From positions 1-5,254 of the forward strand of contig JAEWOQ010000466.1 of NCBI GenBank assembly GCA_023460875.1: DNA of 5,254 bases, given 5' to 3'. The notes under the pieces are model-generated. The model searched no databases and had not been told where the DNA came from. It was given only the letters and a program-made list of their open reading frames with translations. Source of the DNA: Pseudomonadota bacterium (lineage in GTDB: Bacteria > Myxococcota_A > Polyangia > Polyangiales > Polyangiaceae). Position 1 is the stretch's first letter. Each line of letters starts with the position of its first letter. Position numbers and translations under genes: made by a program. Below, piece after piece: positions 1 through 5,254 of the stretch.

Positions 1-1422
1 GTCCTCTACACGTCCGGCAGCACCGGTGAGCCCCGCGCTTGGGTGAAGCGAGCGCGGCAGGTGCTCGGCGAGGCGCAGGTGCTGGCGGCGCAGCTGCGCG
101 TGCGCAGGGACGAGCGCATTCTACCGACGGTCCCTCCGCAGCACATCTACGGGCTGCTCTTCGGGGTGCTGCTGCCCCTCGCGGCGGGCGCGAGCTTCGA
201 GCGCGCGACGCCGCTCCATGCCGAGACGATCCACGCCTACGCCGAGCGGGGACGGGCGAGCTGGCTCGTGAGCGTCCCGGCGCACCTCGAGGTGCTGGAG
301 CGGCTCGCGCGCGGGGCGAACGTGGGATCGGAGCGCTCGCCGGAGCGCTCGCCCCTCGGGGAGGCCTGGCGGGTGCGGTCGGTGGTCTCGTCGGGGGCGC
401 CCCTGCGGGAGGAGATCGCCCGCGGGCTGCGCGCGCTCGGCCTCGAGGTCATCGACGTGCTCGGTTCGACGGAGACGGGCGGCGTCGCGCTGCGGCGAGC
501 GGGCGTCGAGGTGACGTGGGCTCCCCTGCGCGGTGTGCGGGTGCGGACAGACGCGGGCGGGCGGCTGTTGGTGCGGTCGCCCTTCTTGGACGAACCCGAC
601 GTGGAGCACGTGGCGGGGGATCGGGGGCGCGTCGAGGCAGGCGGGCGCTTCCGCCACCTCGGTCGAACCGACGACGTGGTCAAGGTCGGGGGCAAGCGGG
701 TGTCCTTGGGCGAGGTGGAGGCGGAGGCGCTCGGGCTCTCCGGGGTCCGGGAGGCCTGCGCGCTGCGCCACGAGGTGGGGGGGCTGCGGGGCGAGGAGAT
801 CTGGCTGGTGGTGGTCGCGCCCGAGCGCGAACCCGGGCAGCTGCGGCGAGGGCTGCGGGCGCAGCTGGATCCAGTGCTGGTGCCGCGGCGGATCCGCGTG
901 GTGTCCGCGCTCCCCCGGGACGAGCGCGGGAAGGTGCGGAGGGAGGCGCTGCGCGCGCTCTTTGCCCCTGAGGAGCCGTCGGGCGCGGGATCCGTCGCGG
1001 CGTCGCCCAGCGTGGCCGGCGATGTCCTCGGCGATGTCCTCGGCGACGTCCTCGGCGACGTCTTCGGCGAGGTGGAGCTCCTGAGCCTCACCAAGGAGCC
1101 GGAGCGCGCGACGGCGGAGCTGCGTATCCCGGAGGTGTGGAGCCGCTTCGAGGGACATTTCCCCTCGGAGCCGGTGCTCCCCGCGGTCGCCCAGCTGAGC
1201 GACCTCGTGCTGCCCTGCGTCCGCGGCGCCTGGCCGGACCTGGAGCGCCTGACCCGCTTGGGGCGCCTCAAGTTCCTGGCGCCGTTGCGGCCTGGCGCGC
1301 GGCTGACGGTGGCCCTAGACCGCAGCCTGGCTAGAGTGCGTTTCGAGCTTCGTGGCACCGCTGGGATCGTGGCGCGGGGTACCTTGTGGTTCGACGAGGG
1401 TTCGGAGCCCTCCGAGGAGTAG
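1..1422 (+). CDS. AMP-dependent acyl/aryl ligase fused to hot-dog dehydratase (5' partial)
   Basis: The frame is open from base 1, so the start lies upstream of the window; 473 residues are visible. Residues 3-12 read YTSGSTGEPR, the ATP-binding P-loop (A3) of adenylate-forming enzymes. GSTETGG follows at 155-161 (A5), then GRTDDVVKVGGKRV at 221-234 (A7/A8 hinge) and a GK pair with the probable catalytic Lys at 311 (A10). A linker of about 45 residues holding a GDVL repeat leads to a second domain (about 360-468) with GHFPSEPVLPAVAQ at 385-398, the FabA/FabZ/ApeI-like hot-dog signature with probable catalytic His386. The family role would be to activate an aryl acid and load it on an acyl carrier protein, with the C-terminal domain dehydrating 3-hydroxyacyl-ACP. 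In many aryl polyene clusters these are separate proteins (ApeH- and ApeI-like). The next gene starts 3 nt after the stop. The ligase call is firm; the substrate and dehydratase activity are inferred. Confidence 0.88.
   Translation, partial: VLYTSGSTGEPRAWVKRARQVLGEAQVLAAQLRVRRDERILPTVPPQHIYGLLFGVLLPLAAGASFERATPLHAETIHAYAERGRASWLVSVPAHLEVLERLARGANVGSERSPERSPLGEAWRVRSVVSSGAPLREEIARGLRALGLEVIDVLGSTETGGVALRRAGVEVTWAPLRGVRVRTDAGGRLLVRSPFLDEPDVEHVAGDRGRVEAGGRFRHLGRTDDVVKVGGKRVSLGEVEAEALGLSGVREACALRHEVGGLRGEEIWLVVVAPEREPGQLRRGLRAQLDPVLVPRRIRVVSALPRDERGKVRREALRALFAPEEPSGAGSVAASPSVAGDVLGDVLGDVLGDVFGEVELLSLTKEPERATAELRIPEVWSRFEGHFPSEPVLPAVAQLSDLVLPCVRGAWPDLERLTRLGRLKFLAPLRPGARLTVALDRSLARVRFELRGTAGIVARGTLWFDEGSEPSEE
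331..354 (+). repeat. Two-copy 12-bp in-frame direct repeat (ERSP x2)
   Basis: Two adjacent 12-base units, gagcgctcgccg and gagcgctcgccc, differ at one base and encode ERSPERSP in a surface-loop-like stretch of the ligase domain. The length is a multiple of three, so the frame is kept. It is probably a small slippage duplication. Confidence 0.6.
1018..1065 (+). repeat. 12-bp x 4 in-frame tandem repeat in interdomain linker
   Basis: Four consecutive 12-base units (ggcgatgtcctc twice, ggcgacgtcctc, ggcgacgtcttc) encode GDVL, GDVL, GDVL, GDVF at residues 340-355. A degenerate fifth unit, GEVE, follows. The array lies exactly between the ligase domain and the hot-dog domain, so it is probably a linker that can change length by slippage without breaking frame. 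Confidence 0.85.
1414..1419 (+). promoter_or_regulatory. Ribosome binding site for the ammonia-lyase
   Basis: GAGGAG lies 6 nt before the ATG at 1426 and forms the last two codons of the upstream gene. This supports the chosen start and suggests coupled translation of the ligase and the lyase. Confidence 0.65.
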
Positions 1423-1425
1423 CCG

Positions 1426-3147
1426 ATGTCCGCTAAACAACCCCAGCCTCCCCGTGTCGTCCTCCCCGAGGTGGTCGTCGGCGCGGCGCCGGTGACCATC
1501 GAGCAGGTCGCCGCCGTGGCGCGGGGGCTGGCCGCCGTGCTAGTCAGCCACGCGCCGGCGTTCTTGGAGCGCTTGCGGGCGGGGCGCGCGGGCCTGGTGC
1601 GGCACCTGGCGGCGGAGGGGGTCGTTTACGGGGTGACGACTGGCTTCGGCGACTCCTGCGAGACGGACGTCCGCGGTGACGCGATCGCCGACCTGCCCCG
1701 GAACCTGATGCGTTTTCACGGCTGCGGGGTGGGGGAGCCCTTCACCGAAGAGCAGACGGCGGCGATCGTCCTGACGCGGCTGGCGTCCCTGGCGCGCGGT
1801 TACTCCGCGGTGCGCATCGAGGTGCTCGACGCCCTGGCGCGGCTCCTCACCGAGCGGGTGCTCCCGGTGGTGCCCAGCCAGGGATCGGTGGGGGCGAGCG
1901 GCGATCTGACCCCGCTGTCCTACGTCGCGGCCGCGCTCTGCGGCGAGCGGGAGGTGCGCTGGCGAGGTCGCACCCTGCCGGCGGCGCAGGCGCTCGCGGA
2001 GCTCGGCTTGGAGCCCTTGTCCCTCGAGCCCAAGGAGAGCCTCGCCTTGATGAACGGCACGAGCGCCATGACCGGCGTCGCCTGTCTGGCGCTGGTGCGG
2101 GCGCAGCGGCTCGCGCGCTGGGCGGCTGCCCTGACGGCGCTGACGAGCGACGTGCTCCGCGGGGAGCCGCGACACTTCGACGCGCGGCTGTTCGCGGCCA
2201 AGCCGCACCCGGGGCAGGCCCTGTGCGCGCGCTGGATCCGGGAGGACGTCGAGCTCGAGAGCCGGCGGGAGGTGAACGCTCAGCGGGTGCAGGATCGCTA
2301 CTCCGTGCGCTGCGCGCCGCACGTGGTGGGCGTGCTCCTCGACGTCTTGCCCGAGGCCCGCCGCTTCGTGCACACGGAGCTGAACGGCGCCAACGACAAC
2401 CCCCTCGTGGACCCGGAGACGGGCGACGTGCTGCACGGCGGCAATTTCTACGGGGGGCACGTGTGCCACGCGATGGACGCCGTGAAGATCCAGGTGGCGA
2501 ACGTGGCTGACCTGCTCGATCGCCAGCTCGCGCTCTTGTGTCACCCCGGCACGAACCACGGGCTGCCGGCGAACCTCGTGGGGGCCCCTGCGGGGGAGGA
2601 AGCGGCGCACCACGGGTTCAAGGCCATGCAGATCACCGCGTCGGCGCTGACCGCGGAGGCCCTGAAGGCGACGATGCCGGCGAGCGTGTTCAGCCGCAGC
2701 ACGGAGAACCACAACCAAGACAAAGTGAGCATGGGCACCATCGCGGCCCGCGACTGCGTGCGCGTCCTCGAGCTCACCGAGACCGTCGCCGCCATCCACA
2801 CGCTGGCCTGCGCGCAGGCGGTCGATCTCCGGGAAGGGCGGGGCTGCTACCGCCGTAGTCGTTCGTTGCACGAGCAGGTGCGTCGGATCGTCCCCATGAA
2901 TCGGGAGGACAGGGCGATGGACGAGGACATTCACCAGGTGCTCGATTCGTACCGCTCCGAGCACCTCGACGTCGGCTCCTGGGAGCTCGACTTCCCTACG
3001 CTCGACTTCTCGGGGCTCGACTTCTCGGGGCTCGACGCCTCGGGGCTCGACGTCCGCGGGCAGGGATTCCCCGACGGAGGCGGGCCCGGAGGGGAGGCCG
3101 GGGAGCAGGCGGGGGAGCGGGCGGGAGAAGAGGCGGAGGTGTCGTGA
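1426..3147 (+). CDS. HAL/PAL/TAL-family aromatic amino acid ammonia-lyase, probable tyrosine/phenylalanine type
   Basis: This 573-residue MIO enzyme removes ammonia from an aromatic amino acid to give an aryl acrylate. The ASG triad that self-cyclises to the MIO cofactor is at 157-159, in GSVGASGDLTPLS. Other active-site matches are the lid Tyr68 in YGVTTGFG, Asn210 in LMNGTS, Gln289/Tyr292/Arg295 in QDRYSVR and Phe341 in GGNFYGG. The late motif ENHNQD (427-432) has Gln431 where histidine lyases carry an essential Glu, and it resembles the PAL/TAL E-x-H-N-Q-D pattern. The selectivity pair is Phe97-His98. These points argue against a histidine-utilisation HutH role, although automatic annotation will probably call it histidine ammonia-lyase. 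Residues from about 517 form an extra tail of LDFSG repeats and Gly/Glu-rich sequence, beyond the usual length of about 510. It sits between the ligase gene (3-nt gap) and the LolA-like gene (4-nt overlap), consistent with supplying a pigment starter acid. Substrate is inferred. Confidence 0.93.
   Translation: MSAKQPQPPRVVLPEVVVGAAPVTIEQVAAVARGLAAVLVSHAPAFLERLRAGRAGLVRHLAAEGVVYGVTTGFGDSCETDVRGDAIADLPRNLMRFHGCGVGEPFTEEQTAAIVLTRLASLARGYSAVRIEVLDALARLLTERVLPVVPSQGSVGASGDLTPLSYVAAALCGEREVRWRGRTLPAAQALAELGLEPLSLEPKESLALMNGTSAMTGVACLALVRAQRLARWAAALTALTSDVLRGEPRHFDARLFAAKPHPGQALCARWIREDVELESRREVNAQRVQDRYSVRCAPHVVGVLLDVLPEARRFVHTELNGANDNPLVDPETGDVLHGGNFYGGHVCHAMDAVKIQVANVADLLDRQLALLCHPGTNHGLPANLVGAPAGEEAAHHGFKAMQITASALTAEALKATMPASVFSRSTENHNQDKVSMGTIAARDCVRVLELTETVAAIHTLACAQAVDLREGRGCYRRSRSLHEQVRRIVPMNREDRAMDEDIHQVLDSYRSEHLDVGSWELDFPTLDFSGLDFSGLDASGLDVRGQGFPDGGGPGGEAGEQAGERAGEEAEVS
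2986..3060 (+). repeat. 15-bp x 5 in-frame tandem repeat in lyase C-terminal tail
   Basis: Five 15-base units starting with ctcgac encode LDFPT, LDFSG, LDFSG, LDASG, LDVRG (residues 521-545). Units two and three are identical (ctcgacttctcgggg), which points to recent duplication. A further related unit, LDVGS, lies just upstream at 2965-2979, separated by WE. The repeat is outside the conserved lyase core. It is too short to call a pentapeptide-repeat fold. Confidence 0.85.
3135..3139 (+). promoter_or_regulatory. Ribosome binding site for the LolA-like gene
   Basis: GGAGG inside the last codons of the lyase lies 4 nt before the GTG at 3144. The spacing is slightly short, but together with the GTGA start/stop overlap it supports translational coupling and this start. 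Confidence 0.55.
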
Positions 3148-3908
3148 AGGACGGACGAAGGACGACGGGCAGAGCTTCGAAATCGCGTGTGCGCGCGGCT
3201 GCGCTCACCGTGGCGGTGGTGGTTGGCAGCTCCGGAGGTGCGTTGCTCCTGGGGGAGCCGGCGGTCGCCGCGCCGTTGGATGGGCTGGACGCGGTGCCGG
3301 TGGACTCTGCCCCCCGCGTGGTGCGGACCCTCGACGAGCTGCTCGAAGCCTTTCGAAAGAGCCCCGGTCTCTCTGCCCGATTCGAGGAGCACAAACACAT
3401 CGCCCTGTTGGAGGCTCCTCTGAAGAGCAGCGGCGCGCTCTATTTCCTGCCCGAGGACAAGCTCGCGCGCCACGTCGAGCGGCCCAAGCGCTCGGTGCTC
3501 CTGCTCTCGGGGAAGCGGCTCCGCATCGCCGACGAGACGGGATCGCGCGAGCTCGATCTCGCCAAGATGCCGGCGCTGGCCGCCCTGGTGCAGTCCTTCA
3601 GTCAGGTGCTGCGGGGGGATCGCGCGGCCCTCGACGAGCACTACCGGGTCGACTTCCGTCCGGCCGCGTCCCCGGCGCCGGCGAAGGGCGAGGGGCAGAG
3701 CGGATCCTGGCAGCTGCGCCTCACCCCCAAGACCAAGCCCTTGAACGAGATGGTGAGCGTCATCGAGCTCACGGGGGTCGGTGCGACGATCGCCTCCTTG
3801 ACGGTGAGCGAGCCCAACGGGGATCGCAGCGTGACCAAGTTCTCGGACGTGGACAGCTCGCGACGTTTCAGCGAAGCGGAGCGCGAGCGGCTGTTCTCCT
3901 TGCCTTGA
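3144..3908 (+). CDS. LolA-like periplasmic lipid/lipoprotein carrier
   Basis: This 254-residue protein begins at a GTG overlapping the lyase stop (GTGA). It has a basic N-terminus, a hydrophobic stretch at about 17-37 and a likely signal peptidase I site near AVA (40-42), so it should be periplasmic. No cysteine is seen, so it is not a lipoprotein. The mature part shows the LolA-family pattern: a helix with SARFEEHK at 77-84, then APLKSSGALYFLP at 91-103, followed by alternating short strands (VLLLSGKRLRIAD; about 118-130) and a C-terminal pair of strands near 206-235. LolA-fold proteins hold acyl chains in a half-barrel and pass cargo to the outer membrane. In aryl polyene clusters a LolA-like protein is regularly found next to an MMPL exporter, as here, and is thought to handle the lipid-linked pigment, not general lipoproteins. 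Sequence similarity in this family is low, so the call rests on the pattern plus context. Confidence 0.8.
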   Translation: MKDGRRTTGRASKSRVRAAALTVAVVVGSSGGALLLGEPAVAAPLDGLDAVPVDSAPRVVRTLDELLEAFRKSPGLSARFEEHKHIALLEAPLKSSGALYFLPEDKLARHVERPKRSVLLLSGKRLRIADETGSRELDLAKMPALAALVQSFSQVLRGDRAALDEHYRVDFRPAASPAPAKGEGQSGSWQLRLTPKTKPLNEMVSVIELTGVGATIASLTVSEPNGDRSVTKFSDVDSSRRFSEAERERLFSLP

Positions 3909-4011
3909 TGGCCCTCCCTGCCTCGATGGACGAGCGCGGTGGGGGCTGGCGCGCTCCTGGTCGGAGGCGGGGCCTTCCCGACCGCGGCCATCGGTGCGAA
4001 ACCTCTGCGCC
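3909..4011 (+). other. Intergenic gap between LolA-like and MMPL genes
   Basis: About 103 nt without a convincing gene, the only sizeable gap in the window. No promoter or T-tract terminator is evident. An ATG at 3908-3910 overlaps the LolA-like stop (TGATG), but its frame ends at 4093 in arginine- and tryptophan-rich sequence without recognisable domains. The downstream frame is open across the gap, so an upstream start for the exporter, such as GTG 3994, cannot be excluded. Confidence 0.5.
3959..3983 (+). other. Possible hairpin upstream of the exporter gene
   Basis: GGTCGG at 3959-3964 pairs with CCGACC at 3978-3983. Inside it AGG (3965-3967) pairs with CCT (3973-3975), leaving a 5-nt GC loop and a 2-nt bulge. 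No U-tract follows, so it is not a standard intrinsic terminator. An SD-like GGAGG (3963-3967) would be buried in the stem. Such stems also arise by chance in GC-rich DNA. Confidence 0.35.
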
Positions 4012-5254
4012 GTGTCCCGCCGTCTGCGACTCCTGGTGGCCGCCTCGTTGGCCCTCGCCCTCGTGGCGATCGTCGCGACGTCCTGGCGGGTGAACACGTC
4101 CATCGTCGCGTTCTTGCCCGCCGGCGACGACCAGGAGCTCTTCGAGATTTCACGAGCGCTGACCGACTCCACCCTGACGCGCCGCATGGTGCTGTCGTTG
4201 GGTGTCGAGGCTCGATCCACTGAGGGGGGGCAAGGGGACGCCGACGAGACGCGGGCGGCGCTGGCTCGGGCAGCGGCGCGGCTGGCGGCCGAGCTCGAGG
4301 CCTCTCCCCGAGTGACGAAGGTGCGCCGCGGCGTGGAAGAGGAGGCGGAGCGCGCCCTCTTCGAGACGTACTTCCCGCGGCGTTACCATTTCTGGTCCTT
4401 GGCGCCGGAGCGGGAGATCCCGGAGGAGACGTCGGGCGCGGCCTTGACGGAGCAGGCGCGCGCGCTGAAGGACGCCCTGGCGGGGCCGGAGGGGCCCTTC
4501 GTGCGGGGGCTCGCGCCCCGGGATCCCTTGCAGCGGTTCCGCTCCCTGTTGGGTGAGCTGGACGAGCGCCGGCCCGGGGAGCTGGAGGTGGTGGACGGTC
4601 AGCTGTTCTCGAGGGACGGCCAGGCCATTTTGTTCCTGGAGCTGGCGGACTCGCCCTTCGACGGTGCCCGCCAGCGGGAGCTCCTCGATCACCTCGGGGC
4701 GGCCGTGGCGGCGTTGCCTCCCATCGGCGGCGCGGCCGTCACCCTCGAGGCCAGCGGCGTGAACCGCTTCGCCGTCGCCTCCGAGGAGGTCGTGCGCCGG
4801 GATCTCGGCCGCATCTCGACCTTCTCGCTCGGCGGCCTGCTGCTGCTCTTCGTGGTCTTGTTCGGCAAACCCACGCGGCTGGTGTTCTTCTTCGCGCCCC
4901 TGGTCGCGGGGATGCTCGTGGCGACGTCCGTGTCCCTGATCGTGTTCGGGGAGCTCCACGCGCTGAGCCTCGCCTTCGGGAGCGCCCTCATCGGGGTGGC
5001 TATCGATTATCCGGTGCACCTGCTGACGCACCACGATCTGGGCATGCCCGGGAGCCCGCCGGAGTCGACCCTGCGCCAGATGCGCCCCAGCCTGCTGCTC
5101 GCTGGAGCGACGACCAGCGCCGGGCTGGTCGGGATCGGCGTGGCGGGGTTTCCGGGGCTCCGGGAGATGGCCGTGTTCGCGGGCGCGGGCATCGTCGGCG
5201 CCCTGGGGGCGACGTTCTTGCTGGCGGGCACGTTGAGCCCAGCGGGCGGCGCCA
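4012..5254 (+). CDS. MMPL/RND-family exporter, N-terminal half (3' partial)
   Basis: The frame runs open to the window end, giving 414 residues of a family that is usually about 750-850 long. From GTG 4012 the protein begins MSRRLRLL, then one membrane helix (about 6-23), then VNTSIVAFLPAGDD, typical of the start of the first periplasmic domain in MMPL exporters. The periplasmic domain spans about 25-265. Five more hydrophobic segments follow at about 268-285, 291-311, 316-340, 360-381 and 386-408. The fourth helix carries GVAIDYPVHLL with Asp332, the G-x-x-x-D-Y signature of the RND/MMPL proton-relay helix. This matches the first six of twelve helices, so the second half lies downstream. In aryl polyene and xanthomonadin loci such predicted exporters move the pigment or its lipid conjugate across the inner membrane. 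The start is uncertain because no good SD precedes 4012; GTG 3994 is the alternative. Confidence 0.87.
   Translation, partial: MSRRLRLLVAASLALALVAIVATSWRVNTSIVAFLPAGDDQELFEISRALTDSTLTRRMVLSLGVEARSTEGGQGDADETRAALARAAARLAAELEASPRVTKVRRGVEEEAERALFETYFPRRYHFWSLAPEREIPEETSGAALTEQARALKDALAGPEGPFVRGLAPRDPLQRFRSLLGELDERRPGELEVVDGQLFSRDGQAILFLELADSPFDGARQRELLDHLGAAVAALPPIGGAAVTLEASGVNRFAVASEEVVRRDLGRISTFSLGGLLLLFVVLFGKPTRLVFFFAPLVAGMLVATSVSLIVFGELHALSLAFGSALIGVAIDYPVHLLTHHDLGMPGSPPESTLRQMRPSLLLAGATTSAGLVGIGVAGFPGLREMAVFAGAGIVGALGATFLLAGTLSPAGGA

Noticed and set aside
39..971. Second + strand open frame overlapping the ligase
   Set aside because: Gly/Ala/Arg-only low-complexity translation, typical of an out-of-frame reading of GC-rich coding DNA.
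43..1422. Ligase gene starting at GTG 43
   Set aside because: The same frame is open to base 1 and the indispensable P-loop motif is encoded at nt 7-36, before this codon, so the true start is upstream of the window.
237..1499. Long open frame on the minus strand opposite the ligase
   Set aside because: The translation is Ser/Arg/Pro/Thr-rich with no domain, and the + strand frame carries a full set of adenylation motifs.
1540..2964. Long open frame on the minus strand (474 codons)
   Set aside because: It lies wholly opposite the well-supported ammonia-lyase. Its translation is rich in Arg, His and Gln without recognisable motifs, as expected for the antisense of a GC-rich gene.
2986..3060. 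CRISPR-like array or pentapeptide-repeat domain
   Set aside because: Units are contiguous with no spacers, so this is not CRISPR. Five units are too few, and the A(D/N)LxX pattern is not met well enough for a pentapeptide-repeat fold.
1426..3147. Histidine-utilisation gene hutH
   Set aside because: Gln431 replaces the key Glu of histidine lyases, the selectivity pair is not Ser-His, and the neighbours are pigment-type genes and not hutU, hutI or hutG.
3959..3983. Rho-independent terminator between LolA-like and exporter genes
   Set aside because: No T-tract follows the stem, and the exporter appears to belong to the same operon.
2931..4220. Minus-strand open frame covering the lyase tail, the LolA-like gene and the gap
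   Set aside because: Low-complexity Arg/Ser-rich product spanning two genes and a gap; a compositional artefact.

Overview
The window is a very GC-rich, single-strand block of four tightly packed genes, all on the + strand and cut at both ends. The base composition, strong G/C preference at third codon positions, GTG starts and in-frame minisatellite-like linkers suggest a high-GC Gram-negative bacterium. A myxobacterium-like lineage is the best guess, but it is an inference from style and gene content and is not proven. An outer membrane is implied by the LolA-like protein and the MMPL exporter.

Layout: (1) nt 1-1422, the 3' part of an adenylate-forming acyl/aryl ligase whose first visible residues are the ATP-binding P-loop, fused through a repeat-built linker to a hot-dog dehydratase-like domain; (2) nt 1426-3147, an MIO-type aromatic amino acid ammonia-lyase with an unusual repeat-rich, Gly/Glu-rich C-terminal tail; (3) nt 3144-3908, a secreted LolA-like carrier whose GTG start overlaps the lyase stop by 4 nt; (4) a gap of about 103 nt with a possible hairpin; (5) nt 4012 to the window end, the N-terminal half of an MMPL/RND-like exporter.

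This set (AMP-ligase, dehydratase, HAL-like ammonia-lyase, LolA-like carrier, MMPL exporter) is the typical accessory and transport part of aryl polyene / xanthomonadin / flexirubin-type pigment clusters. The inferred route is as follows. The ammonia-lyase deaminates tyrosine or phenylalanine to an aryl acrylate. The ligase activates this or a related aryl acid and loads it on an acyl carrier protein. The dehydratase domain acts in the elongation cycle with ketosynthases and a ketoreductase that must lie outside the window. The LolA-like protein and the MMPL exporter move the lipid-linked pigment to the outer membrane. The overall cluster type is known. The less usual features are the ligase-dehydratase fusion, the mixed Phe-His selectivity pair with a PAL/TAL-like Gln in the lyase, the dehydratase catalytic-acid position, and two independent codon-length minisatellites in neighbouring genes. 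No RNA genes, CRISPR arrays, insertion sequences or convincing terminators were seen.
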